A stretch of DNA of 64,000 nucleotides from Corythucha ciliata (GCA_038030265.1 CM075940.1:28930940-28994939); one strand, 5' to 3'; positions 1 through 11,334 are shown, counted from the first letter of the stretch. Numbers and translations: made by a program. The notes: generated by a model not told the origin, from the sequence alone.

Positions 1-1455
1 CGAGAGCCAAGGCTTGGTAGGTTATTGTTCGGTTGCCTTTTAAAATTGAGTGGTGGGGTGGTCACGTGACTTATCCGATGGGCTACGCGGGTGGTGACAT
101 GAGAATTCTCTGCGTAAAGCGCGATTACCTCTCTAGTTATATTTACTCTAAGAGGTATCTCATCGGAAGAGTTTAGGACTCACACTTGAATGAGGCAGGT
201 TCGTTCCTAGCATCGGGGAAGTTTTCTGGTAAAAAATGTAAGTAATGTGAATGTAATACGTAAAATGAGTAATCCTAGAAATGTCTTCGTCTCCTAGCAC
301 AACTCACGTTATCTAACAAATAACATTACATTCGAATTAATTTTTTTTCTTGTATTTATTGTTATTTTACCACTGAGTTTCGGTAAAGCTTGCAATACAG
401 CCTTCTGGAGACCTAAAAGAAATTTGCTTATCGAAGTCAACCCGCCATTTTTCTTCTCCGTTGAGTTTCGCTACTAGGCTCCTTTAAACCTGTTTAAGGC
501 CTACTGCAGGTCCCTTATAGAAGCTCATGTCTCTGTAAAGTCATCCTATCTTCCTCTTATAGGTCCATCCGAGGCTCTCTACAACTTCGGTAATAATGGA
601 AACCTTCAGCCTTTTTGGTCTCAGTTTTTCAGAAATAGTTGTGCTTCTGTAAACAGCTTCTGTTAGACTTACGCGAAGTACTACCGAAGTCGAATTGTTA
701 GTTGGGCATATATCAGACCACATCATCCCCTTGCATGCCAAAGATTAATAGTATTTCATTGCCATTAATTATCATGTATAACAACTAATTGTTGAGCTGA
801 TATATTTAAAAAACCAAAAACAAAAAAAAACAGCATGAAATCGAAGGGGTCGGAGCACTGAAAAAAATGATACGGCCATGGAAGTTGTCTTGTTTTTTTT
901 GTATGCATTACTGATGAACGCCAAAAACGGGAACATGGAAGTATCGTGTGGTCCTCCACACAATCCCTGAATCATCAATCACGCAGTCTTCATTCCTCAA
1001 ACACCAAAATTTCCATAACCCTAAATCCAAAAATATATATATATATTTTTCGCACATAATCTTTTGGTCTATTTTGGACCTAGAAAAAGCCTCTTCTTTC
1101 ACTTTTAGCCGTTCTCTACCTTAATCATTGGCCAAAAACCGCGATGAACGTTTGAAGGGGAGCCGCATGTGGATAAATCGAACCTTAAAGCTTCCCCAGA
1201 AAACGAGTTTATTGTTTTGGCAACGCGTTAATGAAACAAACGAAATAAATAACACAAAATTGGACTCTGAACTCGTACAGCTCGAGCAGGCCGCGACTTG
1301 TGGATACAAACCCCCAACGGGTATTGGGGGACGTATTAATTTGCGGATTCCAATAAAAGCTTGTGGATGTGAAATGACGATACAGAGTTGCGAATCGATA
1401 CGTACACTGCTATACCATACCAGTACCTTTTAATGACACTTTACGTGTTAGTTAC

Positions 1456-1469
1456 TCAAAAGTAGTAGT
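1456..1469. other. Target-site duplication of nLTR-1, copy A, left
   Basis: The 14 bases tcaaaagtagtagt abut the poly(T) side of nLTR-1. The same 14 bases occur at 5020-5033 on the other side of the element. The flanks outside the two copies differ, so this is a duplicated target and not a longer repeat. The last t is ambiguous with the tail. Confidence 0.88.
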
Positions 1470-1482
1470 TTTTTTTTTTTTT

Positions 1483-2840
1483 TTATCTTATGCCTCGACG
1501 GTTTGCGGCAACTTCGGCCATTCGTCTTCTCGCAGCCCAATATAACGTCGAGTTTCTGGTGTAAATACAATTTTCGGCCTCCAAGGATGCACGGACGTCT
1601 TCAAGCTCTGGACAATTACCCAGATGCTGACCATCCATGAACCCGCCTCCACAGAGCACACAATCCGGGCTCTGAAATACACCTATTCTGTGCAGATGAC
1701 CTTGGAGGTAGTCATGGCCTGTGGTTAGCCTGAAACAGGCTACAGCTACTTGTCGAGGAAGGTTATGTGGAATCCGTCCGTTTTGTACAGTCAGTGATTG
1801 CCACTTTCTACCTTCAGCTTCCCGCTGCTGCCTTACTTCCAAAGATTTCATAATACAGGTCTTAATAGCTCTTTTGGAAGTGTGGTACGTGACGCTATTC
1901 TCAAATTGGGCGGAAACGGCACCCTCTCTCGCCAGACGATCAGCTTCCTCATTCCCATACACTCCACAGTGTCCGGAAATCCACTGAAGCACCAGTTCCA
2001 CTCCTCTGCTGATCAGCTCGTGTGCTCGTTGCTTGGACCTTCTCACAATGGAACTGTCGTCATCTCCTCTAGCGTTACACACGGCTTGGAGAGCTGCCAT
2101 GGAGTCCACAAAAATTGCGATTCTGGTGTCAGCTCTCCTCAGGCACTCGCCCAGAGCCATAGAAATGGCTTCGACCTCCCCGTCAAAGTTGGAGGCTGAC
2201 TGTCCAACGGGAGCACTAAGTTGGAAAGAGTTGGAGAAAACTCCTGCTCCTGCATTGGTGGTTGTGTTTTGGGCGGATCCGTCAGTGTTGACATGCAGCC
2301 ATGTTTCAGGTGGATATCTCTCCTCTATAGTCGCCAGGGCAAGGGATCTCAGCTCCTGGGATGAACACAGCTCCTTACTAACCTCTCTAACGAGGTCAAG
2401 TCTTGGCCGGGGAGTGCTCAGGATTGGCACTGAACCAAGAAAAGCCTCTCTCGGGCCAAGAGAGATGGCATGCTCCTCCTCAATCCTTGCCGCTGCAGAA
2501 GTGAAGCTTGTCTGGGTCTTCAGTCTAGGTGCCACACTGTTGTCCTGGGTCCAGTATGGAGCACTAAGCCTTGCCAGCCTTTCCCTCAACATTACAGAGG
2601 CTATCTGCTGTCGGTCCTTCAAAGGTTGAATGCCCGACTGGACTTGCATTGCAGTGATTGGTGTAGACCTTGGGCCACCTGTTACGACTGAAAAGCGCAG
2701 TTCTGGGCTTTTTCCAGCTTTGTGAGGTGGGTATCTGCAGCAGTCACAGTAACCTCAGATCCATACTCCAGAACAGGGCGCACGTAGGTTTTGTAGGTTA
2801 AGGCCAGGACATCCTGAGTTGCACCCCATTTGGTACCAGT
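1483..2840 (-). pseudogene. RNase H and C-terminal zinc region of nLTR-1, copy A
   Basis: A 388-residue open stretch (1483-2649) continues the polyprotein after the reverse transcriptase. Type-1 RNase H signatures are visible: NTDGSAQ (first acidic residue), FDGEVEAI, IFVDSMAALQ and GNEEADRLA. They supply the expected D-E-D-D residues for cutting RNA in an RNA/DNA hybrid. A cysteine/histidine cluster (CVLCGG, then GQHLGNC) follows, as is usual near the C-terminus of this group. The stop codon TAA directly precedes the poly(A) tail, so there is essentially no 3' UTR. A small change near 2694 breaks the frame to the upstream part; copy B keeps that part open. Confidence 0.82.
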
Positions 2841-4421
2841 GAGTCACTTGAGCAATTTACATCTATTCAGGCCTTTATCCTTCAGAGAATCAATATGTTT
2901 CCTCCAGGTGAGCTGCGTGTCCAGTCTCACCCCCAGGTAGACTGCCTCCGATGTTCTCGGGATGGCTTCAGAGTTGTAGAAGAGCGAGATGGAATGCTCC
3001 TTTTTGGAAAGGCTAAACAGCTGAAAAATGGTCTTAGTTGGACTCACTGTCATCTCATTTTCGGCAGCCCATCTACCCAGTGATCTCAACGCTCCATTCA
3101 GTGCAGTTTCGAGGGCTTGAATCGAGCTGCTTGTACCCCAGATCACCAAGTCGTCAGCATAAAGGAGTGCGTTAATTCCAGGACTTGTAACCTGGTTGAT
3201 GACATCATCAATCATTATGCTGAACAGCGTCGGGCTCAGCACTGAGCCCTGCGGAAGTCCCTGGCGAGTCTGTCTGTACACTGAGACCTCATTGTTGTAT
3301 CGCACCCTAATGAAGCGCTGAGCAAGAAAAGAGGCGACAAACCTGTACATATGTCCATGCATACACAGCTCCAGGAGCTTACTGAGCAGCTTTTTCCGCC
3401 AGACAACATCAAATGCTGATTTAAAATCCACAAACACAGCCAGTGAGCTTTGTTTACGTTGGAACCCGTTCTTTATTTCTTGGGACAAATGGGCAATATG
3501 TTCCATGGTACTGCGGTGTGCTCGGAATCCTGCCTGCGCGTGGGATAGCAGTCCCCGTTCTTCCAGGAATATGTTCAGCCGGTTGAGAACCATCCTCTCC
3601 AACAGCTTGCAAAACACACTCGTGAGTGCAATTGGACGGAAGTTCTCTGGGCAGGTTGGAGATTTGCCCTTCTTAGAAATGGGTATTATTTCTGCTTTTC
3701 GCCATTCTGCAGGCATTCCAGCTACCCATACTCGATTCAGGAAAGTCAACACTGTTTCTTTGGCTTTTTCTGCCATATGAATAAGAAATTCTGGTAGGAT
3801 CTCATCAGGACCTGCGCTTTTTCCTTTCTTAGATTGCGTGAGGGATGCTCTAAGTTCAGAGATAGTGAAAGGGCTGTTGAAAAGGTCCTGCTCCATGGAG
3901 TTCAGTGCTACTGGTTTCAGCTCAGTGTATGGCTTACCATTGTGCTTCTTTGGTCTGTAGTTGCTTACAGCACAGTAGTGCTTACAGAAGTGTGAAGCTA
4001 TGTCCTTTGGATTGGTAAGTAGCCTGTCTCCTCTCTTCATGGGCTGATTTTTTTCTTCCCTTTCATTGCTGAGCCTGGAAACAAATTTGTGCGCCCTGAG
4101 CCCGTCCTTTCGATAGTCCATCCTTCCCACAAAACCCCTGTAGGACTGCCTCTTACCCTGAACCACACCCCTTCTCAAAATTGCCTCTTTTTGTTTAAGT
4201 ATTACACGATCAGCATGTCTTCCTGACTCTTCAGCAGCATCACGCGCCTCATCTCTCTCCTCCTTTGCAAGCTGGAGCTGACTGTTCCAGAAAGGTCGAT
4301 AATGCTTCACCTTTCCCCTGGGTACTGCCTTCTTAGCGCATTTGAGTATGGCTGTTGTATGTCTTATCAACACTCTCCTCGAGAAGCTCGAAAGTGATTG
4401 CCTCATTGGTTGCTTCATCAT
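2841..4421 (-). pseudogene. Reverse transcriptase of nLTR-1, copy A
   Basis: A 525-residue open stretch encodes a non-LTR reverse transcriptase, which copies element RNA into DNA at the nicked target. Visible motifs in order are KSAGPDEILPEF, FRPIALTSVFCKLLERM, FVDFKSAFDVVW with the first catalytic Asp, GLPQGSVLSPTLFSIMIDD, and LLYADDLVIW with the catalytic Asp pair. The stretch ends at a TGA (2841-2843). The same frame continues directly beyond it into the region leading to RNase H, so this stop looks like a mutation, or conceivably a readthrough site, inside one long ORF. It is entered from the endonuclease through a frame change within 4333-4421. The predicted protein is identical in copy B. 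Confidence 0.88.
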
Positions 4422-5019
4422 ACACCTTCCATTTTGCCTTCTTCAGGTTCCACCGAACAAGAGTGTTCCTCTCACTGGGACGCAGGCCACGGTTGTGTAA
4501 GTTAACGCACAACAGCTTGTGACCCATACTTCCGGGACTGTGCTGTAGGTGGTGAGTCGGGTTGGCCAATATAGCATCAGGGGTTGAGGTACATCCGGAA
4601 AAAGACATGAATGTTGGCCTGCCTTCCTCATTCTCAACATAAGTCACTGGGTTCGCGTCAATAAAGTCCTCCCAGATATGGCCTACTGCGTCAGTTTGTG
4701 TATAGCCCCAGCGGCTTGAAGGCGCATTCAGGTCTCCATAAAGGATCGAACCTAAGTCCCATATTGACTCGAGCCAAGCAAGATTTGGCTTGTTATGTGG
4801 GGGTTGTACACCACAAAGAACCTGTAGCGCCCTCCACTCTTCCAGACTTCCGCAGTCACTGCCTCCAGTTTATCCTGGGCCATATACCATATACGTCAAT
4901 GTCATTTTGAGTTATAAAATTCTTAAGTTCGGTGAACTTGGTCGATGTTAAGCCGCCTGCATTCCAAAACACAGTTTTGAGCAGAGCGTTGTCGGGGCCT
5001 TGTGAAAGGCCATTGACAG
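4333..5019 (-). pseudogene. AP-type endonuclease of nLTR-1, copy A, internally deleted
   Basis: This is the N-terminal endonuclease domain that would nick the target. The C-terminal half is open from 4647 to 4333 and includes GCTSTPDAILAN and the GHKLLCV histidine motif. The N-terminal end reads as in copy B near 4900-5019. A deletion of about 154 bp near 4884, relative to copy B, removes the middle of the domain, so this copy cannot make a working endonuclease. Confidence 0.82.
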
Positions 5020-5033
5020 TCAAAAGTAGTAGT
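5020..5033. other. Target-site duplication of nLTR-1, copy A, right
   Basis: The 14 bases tcaaaagtagtagt lie directly beside the 5' end of the minus-strand element, matching 1456-1469. Confidence 0.88.
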
Positions 5034-5049
5034 ACTTGTCCACGCAGGT

Positions 5050-5101
5050 CAAGTTGCGGATTTCACAAAAGCTTGCTTTCACATATTGAATCCGCAACTT
5101 G
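5050..5101. repeat. 13-bp perfect inverted repeat with 26-nt loop
   Basis: The arms caagttgcggatt (5050-5062) and aatccgcaacttg (5089-5101) are perfect reverse complements. The structure is kept in copy B near 26939-26990. Related words (gcggattcca, ggaatccgtaa) recur at about 1335 and 5768, so this may be part of an older dispersed repeat. Confidence 0.75.
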
Positions 5102-7369
5102 TGTATACGCCGAGAAGGGAAACGAAAACTCTTACCCGATTCCCGGGGGTATTGAATTATTAGCTGAAAGGAAGAATCCTCTTCGCCGCCGGACAAGTTC
5201 AAGTCTTCGAGGAGGATAATAAGTCGACAATAAACCGAGACCAAATAATCGTGCGAATTTATTGCGGTGCGACTTCGTGATGACGAATATGTACAACGGT
5301 ACAGTATAGTAGAAGTAGAAATATAGGCGTACAGAAGGTGAATTGATTGGCCCTGGTCAAGAAATGGGGGATATTATACATTGCCAAGAAGAATAAATAA
5401 TTATGGGTTTAACTTAAATTACTTACGGCCAGCGGTTGACTAAATTGAATGAAAATGATAATTTCGTGAATGGCAACAATGTGCGAACACAACGTAGGGC
5501 GACAGTCCTCAATCCCGAGCGGCGCGAATAGAGAAAAGGGAAAAGGGCAGTTTCGAGTGTCCATATAGAGATAAAGTTCGCCCGCTCCCCCTCAGAAGGT
5601 ATAAAATAATGTAGTAGGGACGGGGGAGGAGTTATATAGTACTATACGTTATTAGATGGCGTTAACAACTTGACCTGCTCTTGATCTCGTAAAGTGCCAT
5701 TAATTGTTACTGGTATGGTGTAGCAGTATTCGTGTCACTTTTCAGCTCTCTATCATCATTTAACATATGGAATCCGTAAGCGTTTGTGGAATTCGCAAAT
5801 TAGAAACTCCCGGTATGGGAGTTTGTAAATACGCTGCCCGGCGTGATGGTCCCTCCACCGCACTCCCATGGAGTCCTCCTCAAAAACGTCAAGTCTCATT
5901 TATGCGCACAGTATTTTGCACATTATAACAGTATCCGATTCGTCTTCAGTGTTGTAAATGATAAGAACACTATTCAATGGCACCCCCCCCCCCGCCACAT
6001 CATGATTAAGCGATAGCGTGAAAAGTCTCCAATGAATAGTGTATGGTGACGCAGAACTTGTAGGTTCAAAGAGTTTTTTTTTTTTTTTTCATATACGGGA
6101 CAAGCCCTCAAGTAGCAATCAAATTATGGAGTTAACACATTTCTCACAAGGTTTTTCACAAAGCGTGACTCTCGTATTTGTCCATTTATTAAATGGTTCT
6201 TGTATTTATTTATTGATGAAAAAATTCGCTCGAGATAAAAAAAAGATACATTAAGATACAGGTATACTAAAAAAGCATTAAATATTCAATCCTGTTTTCA
6301 ACTGTCTGGATGAGATGAATGGTATTGAATTAAGTTCACTGATTATATCTAATACATTTGTTAGTCTCGTATGACAAGGTGGTGGGAGGGTCAGGGTGAT
6401 TCACAAGAATCTCTACCGTATTTTGGTGCGCACCAGCTGCAGGTCGCTGGAGAAAAAAAAAAATTTAGGTCCCAAAGTTGGAAAATCGACACGGCCGTGG
6501 CGGCAATTCGTATACGAAACATTTTTTTTTTTTTTTCTTCCTATTGATTCAGCCATCTTACCAATTATTGCAATTAACGTAAACAACCCTTTATTGACGA
6601 AACAAGCCCGCGAGCGAAAAATCCACAAAAAGAGTCCTGATGGGATGGAGAGGGGGGGGGGGCAAATGCAGAAACAACTTCGGCGAGGCGTGATAGGGAC
6701 ATAGGCTGGTTTTATTGTCAATTCAAGTAAGTGTTTCCGGTCGAGCATCAATTTTTGTCGATGATAAATAAAAAAAAAAACCTCATATCCCAAGCCTGCG
6801 TATATCAGTCCAAAAAGATGGAAGAGAGCAACACTGAGATTCATAATTTGATAGAATTTTTTTGTAGAGGAAAGGAGGTATTCGTGTTTTCTTCTCTATA
6901 ATATTGAAGCAATAAAGGGAGAAGCTCTTTTTCAGGGTTAATGGTTGAATAACTCTCGCCTTGCAAAAAAAAGTGTGAGGGCAGCATTAGAAGCATCCAT
7001 GCTCGCATATCGAGCGATCTGTAATGCTCAAGCACAAGGCTAATACATTTTTTAAAAACGGCATCTCATATTTCCTTCCCATCTTATTTATACAATGGAA
7101 GTCTACTCCTTGATTCACTTCACTAGAGAAGAAACTGTTTCTTTTAGGTTCAAGACGAAATATCGAAAGAAAGTGATAAAACTCTTGAGTGGTTTGCTGT
7201 GTGCAAGGAATGGTGGAAAGAGGAATAAGGAAAAGGCGTACACGTGACATCGTAAACAATCCGCTTCGTCTTACTGTCCAAGCTGTATAATGGTTGCTGT
7301 GAGGATTTGCTTCACAGTTAATTCATGTTACGCCTGATGACTAGTGAATCTGCGACACGTGCCGTCTCT
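5102..7369. other. Non-coding flank inside the duplicated block
   Basis: I see no gene here. The stretch contains homopolymer tracts (C near 5986, T near 6075, G near 6653, A near 6770) and only short random-looking reading frames. It is present with few changes in copy B (about 26990-29254). Confidence 0.6.
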
Positions 7370-7869
7370 NNNNNNNNNNNNNNNNNNNNNNNNNNNNNNN
7401 NNNNNNNNNNNNNNNNNNNNNNNNNNNNNNNNNNNNNNNNNNNNNNNNNNNNNNNNNNNNNNNNNNNNNNNNNNNNNNNNNNNNNNNNNNNNNNNNNNNN
7501 NNNNNNNNNNNNNNNNNNNNNNNNNNNNNNNNNNNNNNNNNNNNNNNNNNNNNNNNNNNNNNNNNNNNNNNNNNNNNNNNNNNNNNNNNNNNNNNNNNNN
7601 NNNNNNNNNNNNNNNNNNNNNNNNNNNNNNNNNNNNNNNNNNNNNNNNNNNNNNNNNNNNNNNNNNNNNNNNNNNNNNNNNNNNNNNNNNNNNNNNNNNN
7701 NNNNNNNNNNNNNNNNNNNNNNNNNNNNNNNNNNNNNNNNNNNNNNNNNNNNNNNNNNNNNNNNNNNNNNNNNNNNNNNNNNNNNNNNNNNNNNNNNNNN
7801 NNNNNNNNNNNNNNNNNNNNNNNNNNNNNNNNNNNNNNNNNNNNNNNNNNNNNNNNNNNNNNNNNNNNN
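7370..7869. other. Assembly gap of exactly 500 N
   Basis: Five hundred consecutive Ns; a round number usually means a gap of unknown size. Copy A of the duplicated block stops at its left edge and a 20-bp tandem array starts at its right edge, so both flanks are repeat sequence. Reading frames crossing it have no meaning. Confidence 0.99.
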
Positions 7870-8335
7870 AAATTGTCAATTTTATGAGGAAATTGTCAAT
7901 TTTATGAGGAAATTGTCAATTTTATGAGGGAATTGTCAATTTTATGAGGAAATTGTCAATTTTATGAGGAAATTGTCAATTTTATGACGAAACAATAAAT
8001 TTTATGGGGAAATTGTCCATTTTATGAGCAAATTGTCAATTTTATAAGGAAGTCGTGAATTTTATGAGGGACTTGTATGTTATATGAGGAAATAGTCAAT
8101 TTTAAGATGAAATGTCACTTTTATGAGTAAATTGTCACTTTTATGAGGAAATTATAAATTTTTGAGGAAAAAATAATTTTTACGGGGAAATTGTCTGTTT
8201 TATGAGGAAATTGACAATTTTATTGGGAAGTAATAAATTTAATGTGGAAATTGTCCATTTTACGAGAAAATCGGCAATTGTACAGTGAAATCGTAAATTT
8301 TACGAGGAAATTGTATATTTTATGAAGACATTTTC
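7870..8335. repeat. Tandem array of a 20-bp unit, decaying rightwards
   Basis: The first units read aaattgtcaattttatgagg almost without change. From about 7990 the units drift (substitutions, one-base indels) until they fade out near 8335. The sharp left end coincides with the assembly gap, so the array is probably longer than shown. The gradient from perfect to diverged units is typical of a minisatellite that turns over at one end. Confidence 0.92.
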
Positions 8336-8349
8336 GATAGGCTGTGGAC

Positions 8350-8393
8350 TGCCGGAATCGCCCCTTCCGGAAGCATTTCTAGGTACGCCCCTG
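8350..8393. mobile_element. Terminal fragment of a hAT-like MITE
   Basis: Reading leftwards from 8393 the reverse complement begins caggggcgtacctagaa and continues with a ccgg-centred GC-rich stretch. That is close to the left end of the complete MITE at 8484-8667. Its partner end is not seen and may lie in the tandem array or the gap. Confidence 0.6.
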
Positions 8394-8483
8394 CACCGCG
8401 TTCTGTGTTGATGTTCCAGTTCTCGTGCTGTAGAGATTCATCGTCGAATGAGTCTGCAAATGGCAACGTTTACATCTGGCATC

Positions 8484-8667
8484 CAGGGGCGAACCTAGAA
8501 ATCCTTCCGGAGGGGGCGATTTCGGCATCTGCAGCCTACTGTGGCCCGGCGGGGGACGAGTGTTGTAATGAATGCCCTTCGTATTGCTTAGATTTCGTTA
8601 AAATTGACCAAAAACTGCCTCCCGGAGGGGGCTATCCACCTATCGCCCCCCTCTGGGTACGCCACTG
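8484..8667. mobile_element. hAT-like MITE, 184 bp, with 8-bp target duplication
   Basis: The left end reads caggggcgaacctag. The right end, reverse-complemented, reads cagtggcgtacccag. Both continue into GC-rich subterminal sequence containing ggagggggc or gaggggggcg. The flanks are ctggcatc (8476-8483) and ctgacatc (8668-8675), an 8-bp target-site duplication with one mismatch. CAG-starting inverted ends with 8-bp duplications are characteristic of hAT elements. It has no coding capacity and would need a transposase in trans. Confidence 0.8.
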
Positions 8668-8856
8668 CTGACATCTTCTCCAGTGAAGCTGCCCATTCCT
8701 GGATCAAGGCCTGGCTACGGGGCCCTTGGCTTGTCCCACTCAAGGGGGCGGCATTAAACCAAATATCGCGCTGCTGATCCGTTGAAAAAGCAATTCGTGG
8801 AGTCAGCTCGTCCAGAACTGCACTCAGGACCTGCGTAATAATTAATTCTGGCGCTT
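8668..8856 (-). pseudogene. Exon-like coding trace of unknown function
   Basis: On the minus strand one frame stays open for about 60 codons from roughly 8856 to 8668. Its composition looks protein-like, with stretches such as VLDELTPRIAFSTDQQRDIW and LIQEWAASLEKM. It lacks an ATG, has an upstream in-frame stop beside a CCAG, and is cut at its 3' side by the MITE at 8484-8667. It could be an exon of a host gene or a fragment of a mobile-element protein. I do not recognise the family. Confidence 0.35.
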
Positions 8857-8869
8857 AGGCTCAGCCTAG

Positions 8870-11330
8870 AGTTAAATGAGACTTTAAGTGTTGTCGACCC
8901 AAGCTCAAAACTCTAGAATGTCAGTGTGCTTGGTAATGTTCCATAAGCTCATGCAGGCGTCGACTCAAGGGCCACCTTAGTAAGTCCACAAAAAATAACT
9001 GTCTTCTATCACACGGTGCCTGTAGTAAGGGATTGCCCCCACGGTTGTCATCTAAGCTTTACCAGCAGAAATTACCGACAAATATAGTCCCCCACCCCCT
9101 ACCCACAACCAAAAACTGTCAAATTACACGTGTACGCTCACGTGTAATTGAAAAGACACCCGAAGTTCATCGATCGATATGCGAAATCTCTCCATTTTCA
9201 TAGATTGACATGTGTCATTTTTCATTCAGGCTTACCATTTAGATCAAATCATAAAACCTCATCAGGTCGTTTTATCTGTACAGTAACACGCGGTCTTCCA
9301 TGCGTTCATCCTGATTTTCCCGGTGTTTCAAGACGAATTGTCCTAATTTTAGCATTTTGCCCAGTAATCAATCACCTGCCAGGTGCGGTGAATCACATTT
9401 TTGTTTGTTTTCAAAGGAAATCAAATCAGGTGTCAGGAGAATCGATTACATGCTTTCGCAACTGCGTCAGACGTTTACTTGAACAAGTAACCGTACAGCG
9501 TGACGATTAAAATCGGATTATAACAACCCAACAACATTTTCTGTCACACTCTCTAAAGGAACTGAAATCACAAAAGTTTTGATGTCTTGAAGGTAGATCA
9601 ACAGTTTCTATGTATTGAATTGTTTGTCTCCCTGAAAGGGAGACATTCGTTCTGTTAGATAAGAGATCACGATCCTTTTTCAAAATGTCCAGTCTTTCTA
9701 CATTGTTCATTGTCATTTTGACTGTCAAGAAACGAACGGAAATATTATTTTTTCTTTACAATGACAAACTGATGGTGTTTTGTATATCCTATCACTTTGC
9801 CTCCCCCCCCCCACCACATATATTTTTATAAAAATTAATTGTTCTGGTATATTCCTAGGTAGGGGCGTGGTTTTTTAAAATAATATTTATTATTATCACA
9901 CAAATGCTATGAAAAAAAGTCACCTGACTGTTTATCACGAAATCATACAATCGTGTAAGATAAATTTGAAGCAAATCAAAATGGCCGAGTTAAATCCATT
10001 CGAGAAAAATATGAAGGCACAGTATCGACAAATTTGAAGCTCTTCGTTTTTTTCTACATCTCAGTTCCTCACTTGTTCCTACCATCCTTTTTAATCAGAT
10101 ATCACATTTTCGTCACGTTTCCATCACCTTATTTGAATGCACATTTTCACAATTCAATTACCTACAGACTTCCTTCTCAGTGAATTTTCGTTTCTTGAAG
10201 CCCTAGGTATAGATATTCTTTGAGTAACGAAATGTTTTCATTTCAAAATATGCTCTCTGGAAGACAGCGAACTCCTTCAATTCCTCAAAAATTCAATTTC
10301 ACTGAAATCTCTCTCCCACTCAGTCGCCACTCTTTCAATTTGTAGTTTCAAGCATTAACGATTCCTTTTCGTGGAATTAATTACATGCAAGGAATAAATC
10401 CGGGGCTCGATTTATGTTTGTGGTTCAGAGCCTTTTAGACCATTTCGTTCCTTCTAATGACATTAAAAGGTTTTTAGCATTCAGTGTGTGTTGTAGTTTT
10501 CCTAATATCAGCTTTTTAAAAAAGATTTTCACTGAAAAAATGTAGTAGTAATTCAGTTAATCTCATTGTTAATAGAGTGCTATGAAATGAGAATAAAGGG
10601 ACGCTAATTATTCAAAAAATTATAATAACTCACAAGTAATGACCAATAATTAGGGAGTGGAACGGCGTACTTCATCCCCCCAAAAAAACAGTCTAAATAT
10701 TTTATTTCTTAGGAAAAGTCCGTTAAGTAGTGTCACCAACCGGCTTTCCGCGGAAACACTGTTCCAACGTCCTTACTGCGAGCCCTGTAGATTTTCCAGA
10801 GGGAAAGTCAGAGCTACGCGTGTACTCCACTTGAGAGCTCCAGCGTTATGTTTCGAGTTTACATTCTCAATTCTAACAGTTGAAACTTTGTTGTTGTTTT
10901 TTTCAGAGTCTTTGCCGTTGTTCAATAATGTATCCTCTGACGAAAACAGTCAACAAAGTTTCTTATCCAATTAGGACATTTTGAAAGTTAATAATTTATT
11001 AGCCTTGGTGTGGTAGTCACGTCAGCCCTAACTTGAAAACTTGAAAACGATTTAGGCGTATTAAGTTGTACTTATTTGATGCAAAATTTTCTTTGCCAAG
11101 GCCCGTGGGTGACACCTATGGTGAGGGGGGGGGGGTCACCTGAGTTTATAGTCGAACGTGTTTGCATCAGAACCAGGCTTTACGACGCTAAAACTGATAC
11201 TTTGGTCTCCTGTAATGTAAATGTAAGGCCCTCTCTCTCTGTAAGGCACTCACTGCCACGTCGTGTGATAAAAATTTTCTTCTCACTATAAAGACGGGAG
11301 CAGGGGTGGGGGCTTGCTTAGTAAATATGG
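8870..11330. other. No recognisable feature
   Basis: AT-rich sequence with short homopolymers (C near 9802, G near 11127) and small frames without protein-like composition. I see no gene, repeat array or element end in it. Confidence 0.5.
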
Positions 11331-11334
11331 CCAA

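Larger units (their letters stand above)
1470..5019 (-). mobile_element. Non-LTR retrotransposon nLTR-1, copy A (5'-truncated)
   Basis: Order on the minus strand is AP-type endonuclease, reverse transcriptase, RNase H, then a poly(A) tail seen as a T run ending near 1484. The element is flanked by a 14-bp target-site duplication, tcaaaagtagtagt, at 1456-1469 and 5020-5033. The 5' end lies at the start of the endonuclease domain and no ORF1 is present, as expected from incomplete target-primed reverse transcription. The endonuclease, RT and RNase H architecture fits the I/R1/LOA group of non-LTR elements; the clade is not resolved by eye. It differs from copy B by an internal deletion of about 154 bp in the endonuclease. 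Confidence 0.9.
1..7369. repeat. Large duplicated block, copy A
   Basis: This stretch aligns almost base for base with about 21691-29254. The shared part starts at the window edge and runs to the last base before the assembly gap, so neither true end of copy A is visible. Differences between copies are scattered substitutions, homopolymer length changes (8 Ts at 893-900 here, 48 Ts in copy B), small indels near 90, 615 and 2694, and a deletion of about 154 bp here in the endonuclease region near 4884. Apart from the retrotransposon at 1470-5019 I recognise no gene in it. Seen directly; the mechanism (segmental duplication or assembly of two haplotypes) is inference. Confidence 0.95.

Noticed and set aside
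1128..1433. 101-codon plus-strand frame conserved in copy B (22862-23167)
   Set aside because: Conservation is explained by the duplication itself. There is no recognisable domain, and differences between copies are not biased to synonymous sites as far as I can see.
6413..6844. 143-codon minus-strand frame in copy A
   Set aside because: It depends on homopolymers that differ in copy B, where the frame is shorter. It is not conserved as coding sequence.
7325..7927. Three frames of 183-200 codons across the gap
   Set aside because: They are mostly Ns and carry no information.
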